From positions 434,001-498,000 of the forward strand of contig CBIHPP010000003.1 of assembly GCA_966212235.1 (NCBI GenBank): a DNA stretch of 64,000 bases, written 5' to 3'. This document shows, one piece after another, positions 17,299 to 26,893 of this stretch (within the stretch, counting starts at the first letter, position 1; each line of letters opens with the position of its first letter). The notes below the pieces were generated by a model. The model was given only the letters and a program-made list of their open reading frames with translations, ran no database searches and had not been told where the DNA came from. The translations under genes were made by a program, and so were the position numbers. Source of the stretch: Niastella sp966212235. GTDB taxonomy: Bacteria > Bacteroidota > Bacteroidia > Chitinophagales > Chitinophagaceae.

Positions 17299-17895
17299 TT
17301 AGGTTCTGGGAATTCTTTTTAATGCTTCTAAAACTGCATCACCGTGATTTCTCAGCCATTCATAATACGCTTTATTGTGAATTTGACTTGCCATTACCCA
17401 AGTAACAGCAAGTCCCCTGTCTACAGGATTTGAAGAAACTGCATCTTTTGCATGTTTAATACAATCGTGAGCGCTATTAAACCACCGATGAACAAGTTGT
17501 GGTTGTCCTGGCAAATATCCATCGCCAAATTTTATTTGAAAATTTCCGATATGAGTTTTGCATAACCATTCTTGAGTACAAGGCCCATGATCATTCCAAG
17601 CCCACCATATTCCTGTCCAAGCATATTCAACATCATCTTGTGCTATTGACATTGATGCAGAAGCAGCAAAAATGTTAAAAGCCGCAGCAATTTTTAAAGT
17701 GTCCACCTTTAAAGCGTCTTTTGGCATTTCTGGATTAGAAGGTATTACATTACTACTATCAGTAATTTTAGAGTCTGTATTTACTGTTTCATTTGTAGAC
17801 GAATCTTTGTTTGTTATTCCTTGCGAAGTAGCTGTTGTTGGGGTATTATTACAAGAAAGAGAAATAGCGATTATCAAAATGATAAGTAATTTCAT
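17299..17895 (-). CDS. Lipoprotein of unknown function
   Basis: 198 residues with a short lipoprotein signal (LLIILIIAISLSC, lipobox Cys15), then a Ser/Thr/Asn-rich linker to about residue 55, then a folded domain containing EYAWTGIWWAWNDHGPCTQEWLCKTHIGNFQIKFGDG and a Cys in HDCIKHAKDA. The Trp-rich, three-Cys domain is distinctive; I do not recognise it. Anchored by lipid to the outer or inner membrane. Convergent with the degenerate zincin gene. Confidence 0.55.
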   Translation of the reverse strand: MKLLIILIIAISLSCNNTPTTATSQGITNKDSSTNETVNTDSKITDSSNVIPSNPEMPKDALKVDTLKIAAAFNIFAASASMSIAQDDVEYAWTGIWWAWNDHGPCTQEWLCKTHIGNFQIKFGDGYLPGQPQLVHRWFNSAHDCIKHAKDAVSSNPVDRGLAVTWVMASQIHNKAYYEWLRNHGDAVLEALKRIPRT

Positions 17896-18602
17896 GATTT
17901 ATTTTTTGAAGTGGTAAATATGCAAATTGCTTTATTTAATATTAAAACATTTAATCTTTGGCGTCTAATTATGCAAACAATACCTAAAATTTTCATTATT
18001 GACAAATACTAATTTTTTGTTGCCCAAATGATTTTGAATGTATGGGTGGGGTATTGAAAATTTATTTTGACCCTTTTGAGGATATTCTTTACGGTTCGCC
18101 AGACTTCTTGAAAAAAATACCCATTAGCATACTTCCAGTTTGCTTGAAGTCTAATTCAAAAAGCTTCGCTTATCTGCTGTCCTAAATTTGATAATTCAAA
18201 AGCTGGAACTAACCAGGGCGAATAGATGTGAAATATTAGGAAATATCATTGAATCCAAGGTTACGATCCTTCTAACTAAAAACAATAGGTGTTTTTAACG
18301 TTTTTTATACCAACGGATTTTAGTATGATATAATAGCGATAAGAATTGTTTTCTCTAACACGAAGCGTTTTCAATTCGTCGTTGGTCGACCAATCAGTAA
18401 ATCTTCAGCTTCTAATAGACAAAGCATATGCTGGCAATAATTTTCCGAGCTGTTCTAAAGTATTGGCAAAACATATTTACATGGCACCAACCAAGCGCGC
18501 ACCACGTTGACCGTTAACGGTACTCTACTCAAAGGGAACTTTTTGGAAAATGTGTTTAAATATTATAATATTGATGCATATTATAATGTAACCAAAACGA
18601 AC
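17896..18602. other. Gene-poor gap with a gene remnant
   Basis: About 700 nt of AT-rich sequence with no convincing open frame. The only recognisable piece is the 51-nt remnant described separately. A run of a few dozen bases in all frames is stop-rich, as in decayed accessory DNA. The promoter of the two-TM gene to the right should lie in its last 100 nt. Confidence 0.5.
18480..18530 (-). pseudogene. Decayed fragment of the zinc-peptidase-like lipoprotein gene
   Basis: These 51 nt align without gaps to 15089-15139, with roughly four of five bases identical. On the minus strand they still read TVNGQRGARLVGAM, against TVNGQRNARLVGAM in the intact gene. Flanking sequence on both sides does not match, so this is a short leftover of a duplicated or recombined copy. 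Confidence 0.65.
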
Positions 18603-19349
18603 ATGCTAAAGAAACTAATTGCCAAATTAAAAAATGAATTTGGCTTAATAATTATTGTTATAGGATTATTAAGCTTAATTTCTTTCCCTTGGATCTTTAC
18701 TAGAACAGGGGGCCTATTCCATTTCAATACGGATACAGGTGTTATAGGAGATACTATTGGAGGAATAACAGCACCCATCTCTGGATTTTTAGGAGCTATT
18801 CTTGTATACCTGGCTTTAAAAGAACAAATAAAAGCCAATACTATAATAATCAATCAGTTTGCCCATCAAAAGAAAGAAGACAAGGCCAGTAAATTGATGT
18901 TTATAGTAATAGAGCAAATCAAATTAATTCGAGAGGATATTGATTCCTTTAAATATTCATATAAATCTAAAAATCCAACTAGTGTTGGCTCCATAGAATT
19001 ATACAGTTCAGAGGCAATTCGTAAAATAATGTCCGAATATCCTTTACATCATGCACCTGAAAACGGAACTATTAAACAAGATTTCGCCCTTATAAAAGTT
19101 GATAATTTTTTAAGCGGTATTGATTATTTATTAAAACTAGTACTATCGTCGGATATCTATCCTGAAGATCAAAAAAATTTAAGTCGGATAATATTTGAGA
19201 CTTATGATTCTAGATTAGGGGTATATATAGGCGCTTATGAAGGAAAACGACAGTCATTTCAAAAACCATGCAAAGAATGCAATTTATTTCACGGCATTCC
19301 AGAGCGTATTTTTTTACTGTATAATTCTATTGAGGCTCATAGAGAGTAA
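18603..19349 (+). CDS. Two-TM membrane protein, abortive-infection-like layout
   Basis: I start at the Met of MLKKLIAKLKNEFGLIIIV, 32 codons into the longest frame, because it gives a proper basic-then-hydrophobic N-terminus and leaves out the peptidase-gene remnant. Two membrane helices (about residues 15-33 and 53-73) flank a short loop, TRTGGLFHFNTDTGVIGDTIGG; the helix 2 exit LVYLALKEQIKANTIII leads into a cytosolic helical domain with four cysteines or histidines near the end (KPCKECNLFHGI). This 2TM loop with the GxxGDxxGG pattern and a helical tail is shared with putative phage abortive-infection membrane proteins (putAbiC type). That call is by architecture only. Confidence 0.5.
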   Translation: MLKKLIAKLKNEFGLIIIVIGLLSLISFPWIFTRTGGLFHFNTDTGVIGDTIGGITAPISGFLGAILVYLALKEQIKANTIIINQFAHQKKEDKASKLMFIVIEQIKLIREDIDSFKYSYKSKNPTSVGSIELYSSEAIRKIMSEYPLHHAPENGTIKQDFALIKVDNFLSGIDYLLKLVLSSDIYPEDQKNLSRIIFETYDSRLGVYIGAYEGKRQSFQKPCKECNLFHGIPERIFLLYNSIEAHRE

Positions 19350-19552
19350 CACTTTCAATTTAATAATTGCCAAAGATCTGCGTGCAGGAAAATCAACGGA
19401 AGTCTTGAAGAAGAACTGGATATTGAAATAGAAAATTTGACCGATTCCATATCTGTTGCAAATCAGTTTTTAACTTCTTCCAGAAGATCAATTTTATTCT
19501 ACAAATAATTTATTGAAAAGTCTCGGGAGTCTTTTTCGATGAGTCTTATGAT

Positions 19553-20665
19553 TTAGGCTCTTTTCATTAAAACTTCTTTTGCATAAATTTTTAAAGTCCT
19601 ACTGCCATCTAATACCTCCAAATCACGGTAAAATGCCTCTAACTCTTCAAAAGGCATTGACCGAGACCCGACAAAACCATGGTTAAATAGGTGCTCAAAA
19701 ACCTCATGAGTTAATGCTGTATGTCTAAGATGTACCTTTTCTATTTTTTTGTCTTCATTTGCCATTTCTAATGCAGAACAAATTGGTATATGAATGCCCG
19801 ATGAAATCATTCGGCTATCTGGGTCTTGCATTCGGTCAGTAGGCCTTAGAAAGGCACTGCAGTAAGGAAATCTAAAATCAATTTTTCCTGCCATATCAGC
19901 CCCTTGACTACACATGCCAACATTACAAAAGTGTCCGTGCAGTTTTTCCATTTGAGCTAAAGCTCTATTATCATCACCGCCAAAATAAAGAACTCCACTA
20001 TCTTCCCAAACCTTGTATTGCAATACTGCTATTCTCACCATTTCAGTATTCATATTATACCGCTCGTAAATTAAATCTGCTCCAATAATATGTTCAGGTT
20101 TATCAGGGTGTAAAATTCTTATACGTAAGAACCGATTATGTCCTAATTTATAATCAACATACTTGTCGGAGGTAAAAAATTTTTCAGCCCCTAGTTGTGA
20201 CCGGTCAACTTTTATAAAATCTCTTTCTAAAATTCTATGCTCAGTCAATCGTCTTGGTCTTAAATTTTCTAACGCCGCTTCTAATCCCATTATATAGCCT
20301 TTTATTGACTTTTTACGATCTTTTTCCAATTGACGGTGATTAATCAAATCTCTATGCTCTTCAATTTCCCTTTCTAACAATTCTTCAGCCGTTACAGTAC
20401 GATCCTCCTTCAAAGAAGCTGCAACTGCTTTATCTTTAAAAAGTTTTGCTAATTCGTTTTCATTTTTGTTTTGTAATTGATTGCTGCAGAACTGGTATAA
20501 ATCAGGATCAATATCATGAATGATTTGTAAGGCCTGTTCGTAGGTTGGTGGAGTTCCCTTCTTTTGAGCAATACTAACAGCTTCTCTTACGCTGGCTACA
20601 ACATTAAAGGCCAAATCCCTTTTAGTTTCGTCAGGTACTTGATCAAAGTAATTAATATCTGGCAT
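19553..20665 (-). CDS. Unknown protein with possible D...QxK nuclease motif
   Basis: 370 residues, soluble, long charged helical N-terminal half (about 65-145, Glu/Lys/Arg rich). In the centre IIGADLIYERYN (Asp197) is followed by VRIAVLQYKVW (Gln216, Lys218), the spacing and hydrophobic context expected of Mrr-like PD-(D/E)xK folds that use QxK. A cysteine cluster follows (HFCNVGMCS at 246-253 and FPYC to residue 269) and could bind zinc. A C-terminal domain of about 100 residues ends ILMKRA-like. If the motif reading is right this is a DNA or RNA nuclease, fitting the neighbouring defence-like genes; otherwise it stays unknown. Confidence 0.5.
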   Translation of the reverse strand: MPDINYFDQVPDETKRDLAFNVVASVREAVSIAQKKGTPPTYEQALQIIHDIDPDLYQFCSNQLQNKNENELAKLFKDKAVAASLKEDRTVTAEELLEREIEEHRDLINHRQLEKDRKKSIKGYIMGLEAALENLRPRRLTEHRILERDFIKVDRSQLGAEKFFTSDKYVDYKLGHNRFLRIRILHPDKPEHIIGADLIYERYNMNTEMVRIAVLQYKVWEDSGVLYFGGDDNRALAQMEKLHGHFCNVGMCSQGADMAGKIDFRFPYCSAFLRPTDRMQDPDSRMISSGIHIPICSALEMANEDKKIEKVHLRHTALTHEVFEHLFNHGFVGSRSMPFEELEAFYRDLEVLDGSRTLKIYAKEVLMKRA

Positions 20666-21183
20666 AGAGCTAGGTAAAGATTTAAAGTTAATATTAATTA
20701 ATAATTAAAAATTTTCTTTTGTTTTTCAGTTAATCGACTATTATTGATCACAATCAATCGAGGACTTACTTCTCCATCACGTCATCATGACCGGATCGCT
20801 TAATGTGCCACCCATAACCTGCCGCAAGGCGAGAATTCCCAATCTCCCCTTGACTTATGTCAATATTATTCACCCCTTCCATGCTGACAAAGCCACCAGG
20901 TTGAATTCTTTGAAGGTTACCAATTCATCATTTATTTAAATAATATCTAACAAAGAGCCCGAAAAGATGTATAAAACATGTTGATATCAACCGCTTGCTT
21001 TACATAGAATAAATTATTATTTTGCTTTCATCAAATTATTAATAAAATCATATGAAATAATTTTTAACTAAAATTGCACTAACAACTTCATTCTCCATGT
21101 ATTAATATACCTTATTCGGTTAAATAAAATTAGTAGCCAGCTGTGATCAATTACAGCTAAAAGACCTTGTTCCGTACTTGCAC
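20666..21183. other. Intergenic region upstream of the first ECF operon
   Basis: About 520 nt without a gene. The left part starts with the promoter side of the minus-strand nuclease-like gene (AT-rich, TTAATTAATAATTAAAAA just outside its start). The right end, 21111-21158, holds the conserved sigma-operon promoter block listed separately. Nothing recognisable in between. Confidence 0.6.
21111..21158 (+). promoter_or_regulatory. Conserved promoter and hairpin block before ECF sigma gene A
   Basis: This block aligns with 53629-53676 upstream of the paralogous sigma gene: shared text is CTTAT-CGGTTAA, an AT stretch, TTAGTAGC, then a stem-loop. Here the stem is AGCTG (21139-21143) with CAGCT (21154-21158); in the other copy it is CGCTG with CAGCG, so the outermost base pair covaries. 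GGTTAA and the TAAAATTAG stretch may be the -33 and -7 boxes of a Bacteroidota housekeeping or ECF promoter; the hairpin would lie in the 5' leader. Confidence 0.55.
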
Positions 21184-21804
21184 ATGGCATCACCAAATCA
21201 ACAGACGATCACTCTTTTTCAGGCAGGAGATGAAAAGGCTTTCCGGGAGGTATTTGACTATTATTACCCGGCTCTTTTGGCATTTGTCCGGAAATTAACC
21301 GGAAGCCATGAAGAGGGAGAGGATATTGCCCTCAACGCTTTCCAGGGACTTTTTAACCGATGCCATTTATTCAATACGGAAGTAAATATCAAAGCATTTT
21401 TATACATCAGCGCCCGCAACAGCAGCCTGAATTATTTGAAATCGAGGAAGCGAACGAGCGAAAAGCAAAAGCAGTTTGCAGAACGAATGAAGAACGATAC
21501 TTCGCTACAGTATGAATATGAAATGAAGGATGAAATTGTGCAAACCATCAGCAACGCCATTGACAATTTACCAGAGGAATGTAGAAAAATTTTCAAGCTG
21601 TTGATCTATGAAGAATTAAAGCCCGCTGATGTAGCAGAATTGCTGCAAATTTCTGTGAGTACGGTCTATAATCAGAAAAGCCGGGCGCTGCAGGCGCTTC
21701 GGATCATGCTTTCTGAAAACACGTTGGCGCTCGCCTGCCTGTTACAAATGCTTGCTGGCCTGCAAATCGACAACCTTCATCCCGCCAGCGGAATCCTTTC
21801 CTAA
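21184..21804 (+). CDS. ECF RNA polymerase sigma factor (operon A)
   Basis: 206 residues from the ATG (a TTG two codons earlier is possible). Sigma region 2 is KAFREVFDYYYPALLAFVRKLTGSHEEGEDIALNAF-like, containing the DNA-melting helix; region 4 is LLQISVSTVYNQKSRALQALR, the HTH that reads the -35 element. It belongs to the FecI-like Bacteroidota expansion. It should be held by the FecR anti-sigma encoded 132 nt downstream and released when the SusC signals through its STN domain. Paralogue: 53806-54444. Confidence 0.92.
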   Translation: MASPNQQTITLFQAGDEKAFREVFDYYYPALLAFVRKLTGSHEEGEDIALNAFQGLFNRCHLFNTEVNIKAFLYISARNSSLNYLKSRKRTSEKQKQFAERMKNDTSLQYEYEMKDEIVQTISNAIDNLPEECRKIFKLLIYEELKPADVAELLQISVSTVYNQKSRALQALRIMLSENTLALACLLQMLAGLQIDNLHPASGILS

Positions 21805-21936
21805 GATTTTTTAAAAATTTTTCCAAATCGTGTAGAGAATTCGGTACGTCCGTTTGTTTTCATATTAAGGAAATGTTTCCAAAACGTTATTAAATTATTA
21901 TCCCGAGGGGCACTAATCAATTTATCTATTAACTAC

Positions 21937-23157
21937 GTGGAAAATCTACAAGAAATAACCAGTCTGGTATTGAAATATATCCGGCAGGAACTGACCGAGG
22001 AGGAATCCAGCCGGTTGCAGCAATGGGTACAGGAATCCAAACAAAACCAAGCGTTTTTTGAAGATACAAGCAATGTCAATTTATTGATGGAAGATGTGCG
22101 TGCATATGCAGATGCCAAACAATTGGATAAAGAAGCGATGTGGGCAAAAATGAAAGCATTGGGGTGGGAGGTACCAATAGGCAATCAAACAAAGGAGGTG
22201 GTATCCATTAAATGGTGGCGATATGCAGCAGCTGCCGTGATTCTCCTTTTTATATCTATTGGTGTTTTTTATGCGTTGCAGAAGCAAGGTAAACCAGCCA
22301 TACCAGCGGTCGTTCAAACGCCAGTGCCAACCGATGCAAATCCCAATAGCCAAAAGGCAACGCTGACGCTTGATAATGGTAAAACCATTGTGCTGGATCA
22401 AAGCGGGTTATTAGCCACCGAAGGAAATACAAAAGTAGAGCGGCAGGAGAATGGCGTTTTAAGTTATTCTGGCGGAAATGGTACAGGCGATAAAGTCTTA
22501 TACAATACGGTGACCGTGCCAAGAGGATGTGATGTCGTGTATCTGCAATTGGCTGACCAGAGTAAAGTATGGCTCAATGCCGGATCAAGTATCAGATACC
22601 CAGTGGCTTTCCCTGGCGATGAGCGCAAAGTAGAAATTACAGGAGAAGCGTACTTCGAAGTAGCCACCCTTCGACTCCGCTCAGGGCAGCATGCAAAATT
22701 TATCGTTAGTAAGGGTAGCATGAACGTAGTCGTTCTGGGCACCAGGTTCAATGTAAATGCATATGACAATGAAGAAAATATCAAAGTTACCCTACTGGAA
22801 GGCAGTGTAAAAGTGCAGTCCGAGAAAGGGGAGAAAACAATAAAGCCGGGACAGCAGGCCGTATTAAGCGAAGCCAATATTAAGGTGATGAACGATGTAG
22901 ATTTAGAACAGGTGATGGCATGGAAAGACGGCAAATTTGTTTTTAATAATACCAATATCCAAATGATCATGCGCCAGATGGAACGCTGGTATGATCTTGA
23001 CGCAACCAGGTATGAAAGTGAAGAAGTGAAAAAATGGGAATTTAATGGAGAGATCTCCCGTTATAACAATGCCTCCAAAATTTTACAATTGTTAGAAAAA
23101 ACGGGATCTGTAAAATTTAAGGTGGAAGGAAAAAAAATAACAGTAACGCCACTATAA
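21937..23157 (+). CDS. FecR family anti-sigma protein (operon A), with repeat insertion
   Basis: 406 residues from a GTG start. Cytosolic N-terminus (about 1-85) binds sigma; one TM segment AAAAVILLFISIGVFYAL near residue 95; periplasmic FecR domain with VWLNAGSSIRYPVAFPG and GEAYFEV; C-terminal secretin-like part DGKFVFNNTNIQMIMRQMERWYDL. The periplasmic part carries an oddity: where the paralogue has YFEITHDATMPFKV, this protein has YFEVATLRLRSGQHAKFIV, encoded by a genomic hairpin repeat (22667-22686). It transmits the transporter's substrate-bound state to the sigma factor. Confidence 0.92.
   Translation: MENLQEITSLVLKYIRQELTEEESSRLQQWVQESKQNQAFFEDTSNVNLLMEDVRAYADAKQLDKEAMWAKMKALGWEVPIGNQTKEVVSIKWWRYAAAAVILLFISIGVFYALQKQGKPAIPAVVQTPVPTDANPNSQKATLTLDNGKTIVLDQSGLLATEGNTKVERQENGVLSYSGGNGTGDKVLYNTVTVPRGCDVVYLQLADQSKVWLNAGSSIRYPVAFPGDERKVEITGEAYFEVATLRLRSGQHAKFIVSKGSMNVVVLGTRFNVNAYDNEENIKVTLLEGSVKVQSEKGEKTIKPGQQAVLSEANIKVMNDVDLEQVMAWKDGKFVFNNTNIQMIMRQMERWYDLDATRYESEEVKKWEFNGEISRYNNASKILQLLEKTGSVKFKVEGKKITVTPL
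22667..22686. repeat. REP-like hairpin repeat inside FecR coding sequence
   Basis: CCC, then TTCGACTCCGCTCA, then GGG. The reverse complement core TGAGCGGAGTCGAA is one base different from the core at 42168-42181 and 42201-42214. Arms CCC/GGG are complementary. It is translated in frame as part of LRLRSGQ. Confidence 0.8.
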
Positions 23158-23319
23158 TTGCAATATCCTGAGGTGTCATTAACATATATAAACCTGCCTA
23201 TCATAATTCAAGCCGCATCCTTACCGGAGGAACTGCCATGTGATAACTTATTCCATTAAGCATTAGGCCCACATCCACTTTCATTTTGCAGGAAATTTTG
23301 ACAACCCTGATTTTTAGCG

Positions 23320-23389
23320 ATCGACTGCTTTGTACATATCAAGATGCTAAAAAACAAAAAGCCAACAATGCTGTCACATTGCCGGCTTT
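23320..23389 (+). promoter_or_regulatory. Conserved leader element and hairpin before SusC A
   Basis: ATCGACTGCTTT (23320-23331) also occurs exactly at 55869-55880 before the other SusC gene. Downstream is a hairpin with arms AAAGCC/GGCTTT (23358-23363, 23384-23389) and CAATG/CATTG (23366-23370, 23377-23381) around a 6-nt loop. It lies about 60-130 nt before the SusC ATG and is not followed by a T run. It may mark an ECF promoter or transcription start plus a structured 5' leader. No ORF is convincing in the 290-nt gap. Confidence 0.5.
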
Positions 23390-23448
23390 GGAATGTCAAC
23401 CTGTGAAACTTTCGCGGCATCACATTACTAACATTTCAATCCAAAGTT

Positions 23449-26400
23449 ATGCAAATTATGGTTTGCAAACGCGTGCTTTTATTGTCCGGAATAAGCAATA
23501 AAGGCCCTAAACCAAAACAATGCTTAAGTGCCCTGACCGGCACCACCAAAACGCTGCAACAGGCAGCCCGAATTATGAAACTCATTGCAGTACTATTATT
23601 GGGGGCATGTCTCCATGTACATGCTACCGGCTACGGGCAAAAAATCTCCTTGTCCGAGCGGGATGTTCCTTTAGAAAAAGTCTTCAAAAAAATTCAGGAG
23701 CAGACCAAATACAAATTTCTGTATACCTCCCAGTTGTTGGAGGGCGTTCCAAAAGTTACCATCTCCGTTAAAAATGCGAGCCTTGAAGAAGTGCTTGATT
23801 TGGTTTTTAAAGATCAAAAGTTGGATTATGAGATTAACGAAAATACAATAGTTGTCAGGCCAAAGGTAAAAGCAAAGGGTACGTTATCACAGGAAGCAAC
23901 TCTTGCGGATCCTATAAACGTTAGTGGAAAAGTAACCGACAATGAAGGGCGACCATTACCTGGCGCCAATGTAAAGGTCCGCGGCACTAATATCGGCGTT
24001 ACCACTGACAACAATGGTAATTTTTCATTGAAAAACATATCAGAGAACGCAGTTCTCGAAATCACATTCGTAGGCCATGAAATGAAAACCTTTACCGTTC
24101 GCGGTGCGGGTTTTGTGAATATAGCGCTTGATCAGAAATTGTCATTGCTGGATGAGACTGTAGTCATCGCATATGGGACCACTACACGGCGGTTTTCGAC
24201 GGGGAATGTGGCAACGGTAAAGGCCACCGAAATTGAAAAGCAGCCAGTGATGAATCCCTTGCTGGCATTGCAGGGGAGGGTGCCGGGATTATATATTAAT
24301 CAAATAAATGGATTACCTGGTGGTGGAATAGATATTACAATCCAAGGCATTAACAGTATAGGAAATGGCAGTAAGCCATTTTATGTAATTGACGGCATTC
24401 CATACCCATCCGAAATGTTATCTACTGTTGGTCGTTCATTCGGTAATATTTTAGGAGGAAATAGTTTAACGGGCGGTAGTGGTAACCCCCTTTCGTATAT
24501 TAATCCATCTGACATTGAAAGCATTGATATATTAAAAGATGCAGATGCCACGGCTATTTATGGTTCAAGAGGAGCCAACGGAGCAATTTTAATTACTACA
24601 AAGAAAGGAAAATCCGGAGAAGCAAAAGTTGAGGCAAACATTCAGAAAGGCTGGGGAAAAGTCACCAGTAAATTAAAGTTACTAAATACTTCACAATATT
24701 TGGAAATGAGAAAGGAGGGAAAGCTAAATGATAACGCTGCCATTCTTTCAACTGACTATGATATAAATGGATTTTGGGATACTACACGTAACACAGATTG
24801 GCAAAAAGAATTGATGGGAAATACTGCCCAATATATGAATTTGTACTCTAGTTTAACAGGAGGAAATAAAGGCATGCAATATTTATTAAGTGGTACGTAT
24901 CAACTACAGTCAAGTGTATTTCCTGGCAAATTTCGTGATAGAAAAGGCAATTTTCATTTCAGTTTAAATAGTAGTTCTAAGAATGAAAAATTTAATGCTT
25001 CAATTGTTACAAGTTATTTGACCGATTTTAATAGCTTGCCCGCTTCTGATTTAACGGGGCAAGCACTTACTCTTGCACCCAATGCTCCATATCTTTATAA
25101 TTTGGATGGTTCTTTAAATTGGGAACCCAATAGTGCAGGTACATCAACTTGGTCAAATCCCTTAAAAGAAATTCTGAAGTCATATGAGAACAAAACCACA
25201 AATCTAATAGCTAACTCTATTTTAACTTATAGACTCACTTCTGGTTTATATATTAAAAGTGGCTTTGGCTTCAATAAATTGGAAACAAACGAATACACAG
25301 GATCTACGCCGGACTTTGTTCGCCCTGAAAGCAGGCCAAGTTTTACAAGATCTGCGACTTATTCATTTAATGCAAACAAATCGTGGTCAATAGAGCCGCA
25401 AATCAGTTATTTAAAAGAATTTAATTCTATTAAGTTTGATTTCTTGATAGGAGCAACATGGCAAGAGACAAACAATAACGGGCTCTCCCTAATAGGATCA
25501 GGTTACTCCAGTGATGCAATCTTAAGAGATTTAAGATCTGCTGTTAGTCTAAAATCAGAATATTCGGATGTGTCGTTATATAGATACAATGCTTTTTTTG
25601 GTAGGGCAAATTTCAATTTTCTAAATAGGTACATCTTGAACTTATCTGCCAGACGTGATGGCAGTTCAAGGTTTGGCGAACAAAATAGAATGCATAACTT
25701 TTGGTCAATAGGGGCAGCTTGGATTTTTAGTGAGACGAAGTTGTTTAAAGACAATTTTTCGATTATAAAGTTTGGCAAAATAAAATTTAGTTATGGAACT
25801 TCCGGTAATGATCAGTTTAGTAACTATAAATATTTAAACTTATATAATGTGCTAACTGCAGGAATTCCTTATCAGTCAGCGAGCACTTTGTATCCTACGG
25901 GACATTCAAATTCAGGATTGCAATGGGAATTGACAAAGAAGTTGATGGCAGGTGTTGACTTGGCGTTTTGGAATGAAAGGATCAATGTTTCTGCAAGTTT
26001 TGTAAACAATAGATCAGGTAATCAATTGGTAAGTTATGTTTTACCTGCTTTAACAGGTTTCGAAGTTGTTGCTAAGAACTTCCCTGCTTTGGTGCAGAAT
26101 AGAGAATGGCAGCTAGTGATTAGTTCGGCCAACTTAAAAAGCAAAAAACTTTCCTGGAAAACAGAATTTAATATCACAATTTCACAAAATAAGTTAGTAG
26201 CGTTTCCTGATTTAAATACATCCTCTTACGCAACTTCATTAGTTATTGGTCAGTCTGTATCAATCTTAAAGAAGTATAAATATTTAGGAGTTGATCAACA
26301 AACAGGTAAATATCAGGTGGCCGACGTCAACGGAGAGCCAACTGCAAATCCTGTTGAAATTGATAAAACGGAAATAATTAACACCTCGCCAAAATTGTAT

Positions 26401-26856
26401 GGAGGATTGACCAATAATATTAGGTATGGCAATCTGGAAATGTCCTTTTTATTTCAATTCACAAAAAGGATAGCTACTAATTATTTCGGAGGGTCAGCAT
26501 TTCCAGGTTTCCGATTTATAAATCAGCCAATTACAGTATTGCAAAGATGGCAGAAAACGAATGATAATCAAAATGTTCAATACTTCAGTTCAAATGGCAC
26601 AAATGCTGCTAATTATAGAAGTATGAAGGAAAGCGATGCTGCTTATTCTGATGCCTCATTCATAAGGCTAAAAAATATTTCTTTGAGTTTTGAGTTACCA
26701 GAATTAAATAGGTTAAAATTAAAAAATACACGTGTATTCATCAATGCGCAGAATTTATTTACTATAACAAGATTTGATGGATTAGATCCTGAAACTGGCT
26801 ATACAGCTTTACCTCCATTAAAAATATTTGTAGTTGGTGCTCACTTTATTTTATAA
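23449..26856 (+). CDS. SusC/RagA family TonB-dependent receptor with STN domain (operon A)
   Basis: 1135 residues. A signal peptide (IMKLIAVLLLGACLHVHATGYGQ) lies about 40 residues in, so the first ATG gives an unusually long basic leader; Met43 is an alternative start. The STN domain is about 65-130 (SERDVPLEKVFKKIQEQTKYKFLYTS), then a carboxypeptidase-regulatory-like domain (INVSGKVTDNEGRPLPGANV), the plug with PLLALQGRVPGLYINQ, FYVIDGIPYPSE and LKDADATAIYGSRGANGAI, and a 22-strand barrel ending FVVGAHFIL. It imports a substrate over the outer membrane with SusD and signals to FecR through the STN domain. The substrate is not readable from sequence. Confidence 0.95.
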   Translation: MQIMVCKRVLLLSGISNKGPKPKQCLSALTGTTKTLQQAARIMKLIAVLLLGACLHVHATGYGQKISLSERDVPLEKVFKKIQEQTKYKFLYTSQLLEGVPKVTISVKNASLEEVLDLVFKDQKLDYEINENTIVVRPKVKAKGTLSQEATLADPINVSGKVTDNEGRPLPGANVKVRGTNIGVTTDNNGNFSLKNISENAVLEITFVGHEMKTFTVRGAGFVNIALDQKLSLLDETVVIAYGTTTRRFSTGNVATVKATEIEKQPVMNPLLALQGRVPGLYINQINGLPGGGIDITIQGINSIGNGSKPFYVIDGIPYPSEMLSTVGRSFGNILGGNSLTGGSGNPLSYINPSDIESIDILKDADATAIYGSRGANGAILITTKKGKSGEAKVEANIQKGWGKVTSKLKLLNTSQYLEMRKEGKLNDNAAILSTDYDINGFWDTTRNTDWQKELMGNTAQYMNLYSSLTGGNKGMQYLLSGTYQLQSSVFPGKFRDRKGNFHFSLNSSSKNEKFNASIVTSYLTDFNSLPASDLTGQALTLAPNAPYLYNLDGSLNWEPNSAGTSTWSNPLKEILKSYENKTTNLIANSILTYRLTSGLYIKSGFGFNKLETNEYTGSTPDFVRPESRPSFTRSATYSFNANKSWSIEPQISYLKEFNSIKFDFLIGATWQETNNNGLSLIGSGYSSDAILRDLRSAVSLKSEYSDVSLYRYNAFFGRANFNFLNRYILNLSARRDGSSRFGEQNRMHNFWSIGAAWIFSETKLFKDNFSIIKFGKIKFSYGTSGNDQFSNYKYLNLYNVLTAGIPYQSASTLYPTGHSNSGLQWELTKKLMAGVDLAFWNERINVSASFVNNRSGNQLVSYVLPALTGFEVVAKNFPALVQNREWQLVISSANLKSKKLSWKTEFNITISQNKLVAFPDLNTSSYATSLVIGQSVSILKKYKYLGVDQQTGKYQVADVNGEPTANPVEIDKTEIINTSPKLYGGLTNNIRYGNLEMSFLFQFTKRIATNYFGGSAFPGFRFINQPITVLQRWQKTNDNQNVQYFSSNGTNAANYRSMKESDAAYSDASFIRLKNISLSFELPELNRLKLKNTRVFINAQNLFTITRFDGLDPETGYTALPPLKIFVVGAHFIL

Positions 26857-26893
26857 GTAATTAATTATTTGACCCAAAAAAAGAGTCAATTTT

